A stretch of DNA of 61,944 nt from a virus, in the IMG/VR virus record IMGVR_UViG_3300020172_002942, positions 1 through 61,944 of that record. One strand, written 5' to 3'. The notes below the pieces were generated by a model that saw only the letters and a program-made list of their open reading frames with translations, had not been told where the DNA came from and made no database searches. Shown in pieces: positions 7,111-14,286 of the stretch (positions within the stretch are counted from its first letter, which is position 1; every line of letters starts with the position of its first letter). Position numbers and translations under genes: made by a program.

Positions 7111-7483
7111 CACTATAGTGCACCTTTCACGTTTCCGTAAACGGCATAAAAAAGTGGACAAGTCAAGTTTTACCTTTACTTTATTACAATTTTTGTCAAG
7201 TTATACCTTTACTTTGTAACATATTTATATGCTTATTTGTTACCGAAAAATATATTAAAGTAACATTTGCGCCCGTTTATTTTAATTTGCGCCCATAAAG
7301 TAACTTAAAAGACACATTTTGCGACACTTTGTGCTTTTTATGACACATTTTGCGACATTTTGCACATCTAAAAGTGCTTTTTTGTGAAAAAATCACAATT
7401 TATTATAATTTAGGTACAACAAGATATTAGAATTATAATTCTAATTTGCATGAGTTTTACCAAAAAAGCACATCTAAAAGTGC
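7111..7483. repeat. Repeat-rich gene-free region, candidate origin or control locus
   Basis: This gene-free stretch (whole gap 6967-7548) holds a palindrome CACTATAGTG at 7111-7120; two 26-base direct repeats at 7162-7187 and 7195-7220 (23 of 26 identical, 33-base period); ATTTGCGCCC at 7265-7274 and 7285-7294; GACACATTTTGCGAC at 7311-7325 and 7342-7356; GCACATCTAAAAGTGC at 7362-7377 and 7468-7483; and a perfect 20-base palindrome ATTAGAATTATAATTCTAAT at 7426-7445. Iteron-like repeats plus an AT-rich flank fit a replication origin. The initiator-like protein at 9380 would be a natural ligand (inference). Confidence 0.6.
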
Positions 7484-7520
7484 ATTTTTAGAAACATATT
7501 GCTAATTTATAAGTCAAAAT

Positions 7521-7547
7521 GAGCCGTATTTGATTGATAATCGGCTC
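7521..7547 (-). terminator. Terminator of the ninG operon
   Basis: GAGCCG at 7521-7526 pairs with CGGCTC at 7542-7547, extendable by ATT/AAT with one bulge. Read on the minus strand it immediately follows the TAG of the gene ending at 7549 and is followed by ATTTTG. It separates the ninG operon from the repeat region. Confidence 0.6.
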
Positions 7548-7548
7548 A

Positions 7549-8091
7549 CTATTGATTGATAAATTTACTTTTGATTAAAAATAGCTTTGATCTATATTCA
7601 ATAATCAAATGCTTTAATTCTTCTCTTGTTGGTTTTGCTACTTGTCTTGCTGTTTCTTGTAAATAATCAACTATTCCCTTGTGCTCGTTTTCTAAATTCT
7701 TTTCAAATACTTGTAAATTGCCTGATAGTAAGCAATTATCATGTTCTGATTGTGGTCTGCAATTTGCTTCCATCCATCTCGTACCTAAATTTGCTCTAGG
7801 AATAAAATGTCCATTTTGTATTTTTGTCCAATGGTATTTTTTACCTGATGTAAAACATTCAACCATTCCTTCTTTATCCGCATACTTACAACGAATGTAT
7901 TGGCTAAATATTGCATCTAAATCCTGGACAAGGTTTTGAAAACTTTCTGTATCATCTTCAAACTCTTCCATTCTCTTTTGTGTGGAATGTATTGTAGCAC
8001 ACTGTTTGCACATCTTTTTTGAAAAATGATAATCTATTTTACCACAGTTAACACATCTTTTTTTCTTTACAATAATTGTACTATTACGCAT
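7549..8091 (-). CDS. ninG: NinG/Rap recombination protein
   Basis: 180 residues, close to the lambda NinG length. The N-terminal zinc-binding cluster is Cys13, Cys16, Cys28 and Cys31, followed by a long helix. The core QNGHFIPRANLGTRWMEAN followed by CRPQSEHDN is the NinG signature (GHF..R.....R....N...QC...N). In lambda this protein (Rap) is a structure-specific endonuclease for recombination intermediates such as D-loops and Holliday junctions. Here it would cooperate with the exonuclease at 5667-6389. Its start overlaps the end of the upstream gene by eight bases. Confidence 0.85.
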   Translation of the reverse strand: MRNSTIIVKKKRCVNCGKIDYHFSKKMCKQCATIHSTQKRMEEFEDDTESFQNLVQDLDAIFSQYIRCKYADKEGMVECFTSGKKYHWTKIQNGHFIPRANLGTRWMEANCRPQSEHDNCLLSGNLQVFEKNLENEHKGIVDYLQETARQVAKPTREELKHLIIEYRSKLFLIKSKFINQ

Positions 8092-8296
8092 TTTTTAACT
8101 TAATTTTTTTTAAATAAAATAATATGTTTTCATAATATTTCTTCTCAACATCATTTTTACTTTCTTCTTCCAATTTATGTAAATGTTCTAACGATCTTCT
8201 TTTTGCAATTTTAAATCTTTCTTCATATGGCACTTTTGTATAAGCCATATAAAACTTAGTTAGTACTCCAACAGCTTTGTCTTTATAACACTCCAT
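8084..8296 (-). CDS. Small basic hypothetical protein
   Basis: 70 residues, helical and Lys-rich (RFKIAKRRSLEHLHKLEEES, ending LKKIKLKNA). It overlaps the start of ninG by eight bases and follows the gene ending at 8298 by one base. No family recognised. Confidence 0.6.
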   Translation of the reverse strand: MECYKDKAVGVLTKFYMAYTKVPYEERFKIAKRRSLEHLHKLEEESKNDVEKKYYENILFYLKKIKLKNA

Positions 8297-8297
8297 T

Positions 8298-8429
8298 TTA
8301 TTCTTCTTTTAGTTTATGTAATTTCCCATTTATAAATCTAAATCTACCAACATACTTACCTTCTTTCCATACTTCAATAACTAAATCTAATCTTTTAGCC
8401 ATATCGTATATTAATTCTCTATTTTCCAT
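8298..8429 (-). CDS. Small hypothetical protein (43 aa)
   Basis: A 43-residue ORF (MENRELIYDMAKRLDLVIEV..., ending KLHKLKEE) that fills the gap between its neighbours exactly. Its ATG overlaps the stop of the upstream gene (TAATG) and its stop is one base from the next ATG. This tight coupling supports it as a gene. Function unknown. Confidence 0.6.
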   Translation of the reverse strand: MENRELIYDMAKRLDLVIEVWKEGKYVGRFRFINGKLHKLKEE

Positions 8430-8611
8430 TAATACCATTCTAATTTTTCAGGTGATAGTTTTTCTTTTAATAATTCATTTAATGTTAATTTATCAATATA
8501 AGCTACTTTATTATTTTTTTTAGACTCTATTAAATATTTGTCTTTTGAAACTTTTTCAATTTTATAATAAACAAAATTTATATTTACTGTCTTTGTTTGT
8601 CCTGTTTCCAT
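8429..8611 (-). CDS. Small hypothetical protein (60 aa)
   Basis: 60 residues with alternating strand-like segments (TVNINFVYYKIEKV, KYLIESKK) and a C-terminal helix. No family recognised. Translationally coupled to the 43-residue gene through TAATG. Confidence 0.6.
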   Translation of the reverse strand: METGQTKTVNINFVYYKIEKVSKDKYLIESKKNNKVAYIDKLTLNELLKEKLSPEKLEWY

Positions 8612-8627
8612 AGTTTATTTGTTTTGG

Positions 8628-9044
8628 TTATAAGTTTTCTATTTGTTTATAAATTTTACGTAATGGTTCTTTCCATTTAATATCAATAATCAAGCCTAAT
8701 TCTTTTACTAGATTAAGTATATTTTTCTTTTTTTCATTCTTAGTTAATTCTTTAGTTAACTTAGTTGGCATGTTATTATTCACGTCCCAAATTAAAGCAT
8801 TAAATCCACTGGTTTTACAAACTCTTTTACCAACAGTATTTACAACACCCATTCTTTCTAATTCACTTAACCTTGTTGAAAAAACTCCAGAGTTAACATC
8901 TTTAGAAGCATACATTCTCATTTCATTTGCAGTTAATGGGCCATACTTGCAAAGTATCTCATAAACAATAAACCTAGTATTGCTTAATAAACCATTTTCT
9001 TTTATGGCTTCGTATGCTTCTTTTGTTGTAGGTCTAATATCCAT
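8628..9044 (-). CDS. Winged-helix DNA-binding protein
   Basis: 138 residues. From about residue 24, TRFIVYEILCKYGPLTANEM, then VFSTRLSELERMGVV and a wing-like GKRVCKTSGFNALIWDV form a typical MarR/phage winged helix (helix, recognition helix, beta wing). The C-terminal ~45 residues are Lys-rich. It is the first gene of the leftward ninG operon, divergent from the replication operon, so it is well placed to control both promoters in the 9045-9172 gap (inference). Confidence 0.7.
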   Translation of the reverse strand: MDIRPTTKEAYEAIKENGLLSNTRFIVYEILCKYGPLTANEMRMYASKDVNSGVFSTRLSELERMGVVNTVGKRVCKTSGFNALIWDVNNNMPTKLTKELTKNEKKKNILNLVKELGLIIDIKWKEPLRKIYKQIENL

Positions 9045-9060
9045 TTTGTAATTATTTCCA

Positions 9061-9090
9061 CAAAATTAATTAAATTAATTAAATTACAAA
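9061..9090 (-). promoter_or_regulatory. Leftward early promoter (TTTG-N18-TAATTTTG)
   Basis: On the minus strand TTTG (9087-9090) is followed after 18 bases by TAATTTTG (9061-9068). The ATG at 9044 lies 17 bases further. The spacer consists of the repeated TTAATTTAATTAA-type sequence seen at other early promoters. Confidence 0.7.
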
Positions 9091-9116
9091 ATTATTTTAA
9101 AAAAAAGTTAAAAAAA

Positions 9117-9147
9117 TTTGGGAATATGAAATTTAACACTATTTTTG
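9117..9147 (+). promoter_or_regulatory. Rightward replication-operon promoter
   Basis: TTTG at 9117-9120 and TATTTTTG at 9140-9147 with exactly 19 bases between them: a full match to the Bacteroidota housekeeping promoter. The start codon at 9173 is 26 bases downstream. It is divergent from the promoter at 9061-9090. Confidence 0.8.
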
Positions 9148-9172
9148 CCTTTCACTAATCACAAAAAAATAT

Positions 9173-9370
9173 ATGGAAATCAAAACAGAATTAAAGCTTC
9201 ACGAAAGAATTAAAGAAGCTTTAGATGGCCGTACACAAAGGTGGCTATCACTAAACGCAAAGATACCAGAATCGGAATTATCACGAAAGATGCAGGGTAA
9301 ATTATTATTTACCGATGCAGAAGTTGCTCGCATAAGCGAAGCGTTGAAAACCGATTTTATTAACGATTAA
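9173..9370 (+). CDS. Cro/HTH-type small regulator
   Basis: 65 residues. RIKEALDGRTQRWLSLNAKI, PESELSRKMQGKLLFTDAE and VARISEALKTDF follow the helix pattern of small Xre/Cro proteins, with SELSRKMQGK as probable recognition region. It is first in the rightward replication operon and opposed to the winged-helix gene at 8628-9044, like a cro/repressor pair. The pairing is inference. Confidence 0.65.
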   Translation: MEIKTELKLHERIKEALDGRTQRWLSLNAKIPESELSRKMQGKLLFTDAEVARISEALKTDFIND

Positions 9371-9379
9371 GATAATCAA

Positions 9380-10075
9380 ATGCCAAAAGATACATTCTAC
9401 TTCTCACACGACTATAATGCTCGTAATGATGAGAAGATAAAAAGGCTAATAAGAAAACATGGCATGATAGGCTATGGTATATTTTGGTCTATAGTTGAAG
9501 ACTTATACAATAATGCGAACGCATTGCGAACGGATTACGATGGCATTGCGTATGACTTGAGGTCGGATAGCGAAATTGTTGCGTCCGTAGTAAACGAATT
9601 TGATTTGTTCATTTTTAATGGTGATTTTTTTGGTAGTAATTCTGTTCAAGAAAGATTAGATCAAAGAAATAACAAAAGTGAAAGTGCAAGAAAATCAGCT
9701 AGTTATAGATGGGAAAATGCGAACGCATTGCAAACGCAATCCGAAGGCAATGCTAAAAAGGAAAGGAAAGGAAAGGAAATAAAAGGAAAGGAAATAAAAA
9801 TAAAATACAGGGATAACATTTCTTTGACAGAAAAAGAAAATGAAAAACTTGTTTTAGAATTCGGGGAAGGTGTAGTAAAAAGGTGTTATGATTTTTTAGC
9901 TTCTTACAAGGTGGAAAAGTCATATTCTACAAAATCTGATTACCTAACTATCCGTAGATGGGTGCTAGATGCCGTAAATAAGCCAAATAAGACACTTTCT
10001 CCTCAAAATAGTACTAACCCTTACCAACAACAATTAGAGGCCGCTAGAACGGCTTATAAAACAATTTCTGAATAA
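9380..10075 (+). CDS. Replication initiator-like protein, DUF4373 (Lin1244/Lin1753) N-terminus
   Basis: 231 residues. The opening YFSHDYNARNDEKIKRLIRK, then HGMIGYGIFWSIVEDLY, is the DUF4373/Lin1244-Lin1753 signature, a winged-helix domain found in phage and mobile-element replication proteins. A Lys-rich low-complexity linker (KKERKGKEIKGKEIKIK, residues ~125-141), encoded by a purine microsatellite, connects to a C-terminal domain (YDFLASYKVEKSY, IRRWV). Its stop overlaps the primase-helicase start (TAATG). Likely binds origin DNA and recruits the next protein, as in DnaD-like loaders (inference). Confidence 0.7.
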   Translation: MPKDTFYFSHDYNARNDEKIKRLIRKHGMIGYGIFWSIVEDLYNNANALRTDYDGIAYDLRSDSEIVASVVNEFDLFIFNGDFFGSNSVQERLDQRNNKSESARKSASYRWENANALQTQSEGNAKKERKGKEIKGKEIKIKYRDNISLTEKENEKLVLEFGEGVVKRCYDFLASYKVEKSYSTKSDYLTIRRWVLDAVNKPNKTLSPQNSTNPYQQQLEAARTAYKTISE

Positions 10076-11937
10076 TGATAACAATTTTTAAAAATATATT
10101 TAGCAAAGAACCACATTTCATAACCGTAGAAAAGGCTCTTGAAAGGATTAAAATAGGGGCTAGTAAACAGTTGGTAATGGAAATTAGATTGGCCCTAGAC
10201 AAGGAAAAAGCTAATAAATTGAAATTAAATCTACCGTCTATTTGTTTCAGTGGAAAATTTGGATTAGATAGAAAGGATGAACAACTTTTAGTGCATAGTG
10301 GTTTTGTAGTACTTGATTTTGATGATATTTCTGAATTGAGAGATAAGCAAACCGAAATAATATCAAATAAGTTCATTTATGCTTGTTGGGTAAGTCCATC
10401 AGGAAATGGATTAAAAGCTTTGGTTAAAATAGCTGATGGCAAAAAACATAGGGAACATTTTCAATCACTTCAGGACATTTTTCCTGAAATTGACCGAAGT
10501 GGAATTAATGTAAGTAGGGTTTGCTATGAGAGTTTTGATCCTGATATTTACATAAACGAAAATGCTGATGTTTTTACAAAAGCAAAGAAAATTGAAAAGG
10601 TTGTAGTTTCTGAAAATGAGAATTTAGATGATTCAGAAAACTTTCGTAGAATTTTAAAATGGTTGACAAACAAAAATGATGCATTTGTTACAGGTGAAAG
10701 AAATACTTATATTTTCAAGTTAGCTTCTGCATGTTGTAGATTTGGTATTGGTGAAGATTCTGCATTGGGATTAATTTCTACAGAATATACAGTTAGCAAT
10801 GATTTCACAATGTCTGAAATGAAAAGTGCTGTTAAGAGTGGATATAGAGCAAATAAGAACAATTTTGGTACAGCTTCAATTCAAAAAGAGAAACTTGTAA
10901 GCAAAACTACTAATTACGAAATTGATGTTAAAAAAGAGTTTACTGAAGAGGTTGGGGAGAGTTATAGGGTTGAAGATGTTGTATATGGAATTGATGTAAA
11001 AGATAGAGCATTATATATCAATCAGAATGGTTTTGATAAAGTTTTAGGCATTGGAATACCACAAATAGATTATCTTTTTAAACCAAAAAGAGGAGAAATT
11101 TCATTACTTACTGGTATAGGAAACTATGGTAAAACAGCTTGGCAAAAAGCTCAACTACTTATGAGAATGGTTATGTTTGGTGAAAAAGTTGCAACATTTT
11201 CGCCAGAGGATGTACCAGCAGAAGAATATTTCCACGATTATGTTGAAATGCTTTTGGGATGTGAATGTACTCCTTATAACCCAAATAGACCTTCCGATGA
11301 TATTTATGAAGCAGCATATGATTTTGTATCTAAACATATTTTTTATATAAGTGCTGAAATGTTATCGCCAACTCCACAATATATTAAAGAAAAGTTTTTA
11401 GAACTTATTGTTCAAGAAAAAGTAGATTTTTGTTGTATAGATCCTTTTAACCAAATGACAAATGATTATAAGGGGTATGGAGGGAGAACAGATAAATATC
11501 TTGAAACTTTATTAGCTGATTTCTCTAGATTTGCAAGAAAGAATGATGTGTATTTTTGGATTATTGCTCACCCTAAATTAATGGAAAGAGATAGAACAGG
11601 GAACTATAAATGTCCAGATGTATTTGATGTTAATGATGGTGCAATGTGGTCAAACAAAATGGATAATATTTTAGTCTATCATAGACCATTTGCACAAACC
11701 GATCCAAATAATCCATTAGCTGAATTTCATTCTAAAAAAATTAAGAAGAAAAGCGTTGGTAGAAAAGGATTTATGATGCTTGATTATGTTTGGGAAAGAA
11801 GAAGATTTTTTATTGAAGGTAAAGATATTTTACAAGAAATGTTGAATAACAAAAAAATGGATTTTTGGAAGAGAAAAGAAGCTAATCAATCATGGCTTCC
11901 ATACAAAGATGAAAACGGAGAAGAAGTAATATTTTAA
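10075..11937 (+). CDS. Primase-helicase: BT4734-like primase fused to RecA-type helicase
   Basis: 620 residues. The N-terminal ~175 residues match the BT4734/VirE_N-type domain: VVLDFDDI with Asp81/Asp83/Asp84 and WVSPSGNGLKALVKI, as in archaeo-eukaryotic-type primases, then SRVCYESFDPD. After a linker domain, GEISLLTGIGNYGKTAW carries Walker A (Gly347-Thr354) and VDFCCIDPFNQM is Walker B, as in DnaB/Twinkle-type replicative helicases. The C-terminal AHPKLMERD and KIKKKSVGRKG segments fit the helicase core. It would both prime and unwind at phage forks. It is coupled to the initiator upstream and followed by SSB. Confidence 0.8.
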   Translation: MITIFKNIFSKEPHFITVEKALERIKIGASKQLVMEIRLALDKEKANKLKLNLPSICFSGKFGLDRKDEQLLVHSGFVVLDFDDISELRDKQTEIISNKFIYACWVSPSGNGLKALVKIADGKKHREHFQSLQDIFPEIDRSGINVSRVCYESFDPDIYINENADVFTKAKKIEKVVVSENENLDDSENFRRILKWLTNKNDAFVTGERNTYIFKLASACCRFGIGEDSALGLISTEYTVSNDFTMSEMKSAVKSGYRANKNNFGTASIQKEKLVSKTTNYEIDVKKEFTEEVGESYRVEDVVYGIDVKDRALYINQNGFDKVLGIGIPQIDYLFKPKRGEISLLTGIGNYGKTAWQKAQLLMRMVMFGEKVATFSPEDVPAEEYFHDYVEMLLGCECTPYNPNRPSDDIYEAAYDFVSKHIFYISAEMLSPTPQYIKEKFLELIVQEKVDFCCIDPFNQMTNDYKGYGGRTDKYLETLLADFSRFARKNDVYFWIIAHPKLMERDRTGNYKCPDVFDVNDGAMWSNKMDNILVYHRPFAQTDPNNPLAEFHSKKIKKKSVGRKGFMMLDYVWERRRFFIEGKDILQEMLNNKKMDFWKRKEANQSWLPYKDENGEEVIF

Positions 11938-11955
11938 TAATTAAAAAACAAAACA

Positions 11956-12324
11956 ATGATTAAATTACAAGTAATCGGTCATTTAGGCCAGGATGCTACA
12001 GTAAACAATGTAAACGGTAAAACAGTAATTAATTTTTCTGTTGCACATTCTGAAAAATTTAAAAACAAAGAGGGAGCAGAAGTGAACAAATCGGTATGGG
12101 TAAGCTGTGCTTATTGGACTGATAAAACTAATGTGTCTTTGTATTTAAAAAAAGGAACTCAAATTTACGCAGAAGGTGTTCCAGAAGCAAAAACTTATAG
12201 AAATCAAACGACAAATGAAATTGTTCCTCAATTATCTTTGCGTGTAACTAATATTCAGTTACTTTCGAATAAGTCAAGTCAACAAGAAAATAATGATTTT
12301 GAACCAATAGAAAATTCATTTTAA
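11956..12324 (+). CDS. ssb: Single-stranded DNA-binding protein
   Basis: 122 residues. The OB-fold order is typical of SSB: LQVIGHLGQDATV, VINFSVAHSEKF, KSVWVSCAYW, LYLKKGTQIYAEG, LSLRVTNIQLL. The acidic tail ends FEPIENSF, a variant of the usual DDDLPF tip that contacts partner proteins. It is located after the primase-helicase, as expected for a replication operon, and its last base overlaps the next ATG (TAATG). Confidence 0.9.
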   Translation: MIKLQVIGHLGQDATVNNVNGKTVINFSVAHSEKFKNKEGAEVNKSVWVSCAYWTDKTNVSLYLKKGTQIYAEGVPEAKTYRNQTTNEIVPQLSLRVTNIQLLSNKSSQQENNDFEPIENSF

Positions 12325-12551
12325 TGTATATTCACGAATTAACAAATATTATTGATGTAGAAACACCTTTAGGTTATGGAAAAGCAATCGCATGGATTGA
12401 TTACGGAAGCCAAACCAACACCGTTTGGAAAGTCATATTATACGACAGTGGCATGGTCAGGAATTTTTACGATGATGACATACTTGTACACCCCAATTAC
12501 ATGGACGGTGGACAATTAGACAAAACTTATTTCACAAATAAAATAAAATAA
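12324..12551 (+). CDS. Small hypothetical protein
   Basis: 75 residues, predicted beta-rich (VETPLGYGKAIAWIDYGSQTNTVWKVIL, then FYDDDILVHPN). The pattern resembles a phage-associated small barrel protein that follows SSB in related genomes; function unknown. Coupled to ssb by a TAATG overlap. Confidence 0.65.
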   Translation: MYIHELTNIIDVETPLGYGKAIAWIDYGSQTNTVWKVILYDSGMVRNFYDDDILVHPNYMDGGQLDKTYFTNKIK

Positions 12552-12552
12552 T

Positions 12553-12675
12553 ATGGCTAAAGTTAAATCTGATTCTAGAAAAATTACATTTGGTAAAAGA
12601 AAAACGGGTAATGCAAAAAAAACTTATAATAAACATTCGCCTAAACCTAAACAATATAGAGGTCAAGGACGATAA
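12553..12675 (+). CDS. Very basic peptide (40 aa)
   Basis: A 40-residue ORF, MAKVKSDSRKITFGKRKTG then NAKKTYNKHSPKPKQYRGQG R: over one third Lys and Arg. Starts one base after the previous stop. Peptides of this make-up are frequent in phages of Bacteroidota and could bind nucleic acid; no function assigned. Confidence 0.6.
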   Translation: MAKVKSDSRKITFGKRKTGNAKKTYNKHSPKPKQYRGQGR

Positions 12676-12686
12676 AATTAATTAAT

Positions 12687-12827
12687 ATGAATAATAAAGC
12701 TGCAAAAAAATTAAGAAGATTATCAGTTATAATGGCTGCTAGTGCGGGTAAAACAATTGATGATGCTGAAAGAATTTATAAAAACCTTAAAACGGTTTAT
12801 AAAGAAAATAAAAAAGCCCCTAAATAA
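12687..12827 (+). CDS. Small basic peptide (46 aa)
   Basis: 46 residues (MNNKAAKKLRRLSVIMAASA..., ending ENKKAPK), a short helix-rich basic protein that resembles the ribosome- or nucleic-acid-contacting small proteins of phages. Its last codons are inside the terminator hairpin at 12815-12833. Last gene of the replication operon. Confidence 0.6.
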   Translation: MNNKAAKKLRRLSVIMAASAGKTIDDAERIYKNLKTVYKENKKAPK

Positions 12828-12833
12828 GGGGCT
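12815..12833. terminator. Bidirectional terminator between convergent genes
   Basis: AGCCCC (12815-12820) and GGGGCT (12828-12833) form a 6-bp GC-rich stem with a 7-base loop. On the minus strand it is followed by TTTTTTATTTT, a strong terminator for the gene at 12840-13085. On the plus strand the U-tract is weak. Confidence 0.75.
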
Positions 12834-12839
12834 AATTTA

Positions 12840-13085
12840 CTAAGCTAGTGCAGCATTTGCTGCAGTAATAACTTGTGCAACCGTTGAAGTAACAATTAAT
12901 TGTGTACTTCTTTGGTTTAATCCTGTTGGAGGAACTGTAATTAAAGAGTTAGCTGTAACTCCGTTTACTGTACCTGTGTAAGGAACAACCACAAGGCCTG
13001 CTGATGGGATAGCCCATACAACTCCGCCTGTTGCTAATGAGTATTGATTCTTTTGAAGAACCGTAACTGCGATTAAATTTGCCAT
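12840..13085 (-). CDS. Isolated small beta-rich protein
   Basis: 81 residues, no charged residues except the N-terminal Lys and one Arg, rich in Val, Thr and Ala (TGGVVWAIPSAGLVVVPYTG, ending AAANA-type Ala-rich). It is a single leftward gene between two rightward operons, with its own terminator and a TATATTTG box upstream, like a phage moron or an independently controlled, highly expressed protein. Composition fits a virion decoration or surface protein; no family recognised. Confidence 0.65.
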   Translation of the reverse strand: MANLIAVTVLQKNQYSLATGGVVWAIPSAGLVVVPYTGTVNGVTANSLITVPPTGLNQRSTQLIVTSTVAQVITAANAALA

Positions 13086-13128
13086 TCTTTTTTGATTTTA
13101 ATTGTTATATAATAGTTGTTTGGCTTAA

Positions 13129-13136
13129 CAAATATA
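13129..13136 (-). promoter_or_regulatory. Promoter -7 box for the isolated leftward gene
   Basis: TATATTTG on the minus strand, 43 bases before the ATG at 13085. The -33 region has no TTTG at the ideal distance. It is divergent from the promoter at 13169-13201. Confidence 0.5.
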
Positions 13137-13168
13137 AAAATAAAAAAGCAAAATTGAGTTATAATAAT

Positions 13169-13201
13169 TTTGTTAATTTAATTAAATTAAATTTATCTTT
13201 G
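13169..13201 (+). promoter_or_regulatory. Promoter of the packaging operon
   Basis: TTTG (13169-13172) and TATCTTTG (13194-13201) are 21 bases apart, slightly longer than optimum. The spacer is again TTAATTTAATTAAATTAAA-like. The ATG at 13216 is 15 bases downstream. Confidence 0.6.
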
Positions 13202-13215
13202 AAAAAAAATAGTAA

Positions 13216-13881
13216 ATGAAATTAATAGCACCATCTAACAGAGTAATAATTAAAGTTGATTTAGAAAGTAAGAATAGTCACAAATTTGCTGATGGAACAA
13301 CAATAAAACTAGCAAGAGGGTACGATAATTTTAATATGAGGCAAGTAAAGCCTGTAAATGCTATAGTTGTAAATGCTAAAAACATTCCAGAAGATAGTGA
13401 AGTACTTATACATCATAATGCTACTCATGATACTTATAGGCTTTTTAATTATTTGCCACCAACTACAGATGCCTCATCTGATGTAAAATATTATTCTGTT
13501 CCTGAAGGAGATTGTTATTTATGGAGAAAAGACCAACAGGATGAATGGAAAACTTTGCCTAACTTTATAACAGCTTTAAGATTATTTAAGCCTTACCTTG
13601 GAACATTTGAAGGCATAGCACCCCAAAAAATAGCTGATAGGTTATATGTTACAAGTGGTGATTTAAAAGGGAACGTTGTAATTACTTTAAAAGCTTGTGA
13701 TTATGAAATCATTTATCAAAATGAAAATGGCACAGAAGATAAAGTAATTAGATTGAGATATTATCCTGAATGGCATGAAAGAAATGAAGTTATAGGTATA
13801 GATGCCGAACTTACAGAAAAAGTTAAAAAAGGAGAAATATTGGTTGGATTTTCGGATTTAGATGCAAAAAAAATAAATTAA
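13216..13881 (+). CDS. Hypothetical protein, possibly with a GroES-like barrel
   Basis: 221 residues. The first ~80 residues (NRVIIKVDLES, ADGTTIKLARG, VNAIVVNAKNIPEDSEVLIHHNATHD) have the strand order and G/D-rich turns of a Cpn10/GroES-type barrel, similar in rhythm to the real GroES at 24793. The rest is beta-rich (YYSVPEGDCYLWR, GNVVITLKACDYEIIYQN). It opens the packaging/virion operon. The GroES link is a weak visual one; it may simply be an unknown beta protein. Confidence 0.5.
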   Translation: MKLIAPSNRVIIKVDLESKNSHKFADGTTIKLARGYDNFNMRQVKPVNAIVVNAKNIPEDSEVLIHHNATHDTYRLFNYLPPTTDASSDVKYYSVPEGDCYLWRKDQQDEWKTLPNFITALRLFKPYLGTFEGIAPQKIADRLYVTSGDLKGNVVITLKACDYEIIYQNENGTEDKVIRLRYYPEWHERNEVIGIDAELTEKVKKGEILVGFSDLDAKKIN

Positions 13882-13882
13882 T

Positions 13883-14284
13883 ATGTCATTAGAACTAGAG
13901 CAAAGAATAACTTTTTTGGAAAACAAAGAAGCTCAATTAAGAGCACAATTAGCTTATTATGAACAAGATGGAGTTGGTAAACTATATCATTCTCTTAATA
14001 GGAAAGCTAATGAAATGGCAGAGTTATTGAATAGAACTAGTTTATTGGTTATTGATATTGATGATCCTAAAGTGAAAACTTTTGACAGACTTCAAAAAAT
14101 TTGGTCTGATGCAGAAAGTATTTCAACTGCAATTAAGGCCCTTGGAGTTCTTTCTGGTGTTAATAATTTAGAAGCTCAAGCTAGGGAAGAAAAAGACAAA
14201 AAAGAACCAACTGTACAAAACAAACCATTTACACCCGAAAGTGTAGCAGATGCGGTTGGTGAGATTGCTGGAAGTAAAAAATAA
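13883..14284 (+). CDS. Candidate small terminase subunit (coiled coil)
   Basis: 133 residues, beginning with a coiled coil (EQRITFLENKEAQLRAQLAYYEQD), followed by helices and a Lys/Glu-rich tail. It lies directly before the large terminase gene (2-base gap), the usual place for TerS. No helix-turn-helix is obvious, so the assignment rests on position, size and coiled coil only. Confidence 0.5.
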   Translation: MSLELEQRITFLENKEAQLRAQLAYYEQDGVGKLYHSLNRKANEMAELLNRTSLLVIDIDDPKVKTFDRLQKIWSDAESISTAIKALGVLSGVNNLEAQAREEKDKKEPTVQNKPFTPESVADAVGEIAGSKK

Positions 14285-14286
14285 AT

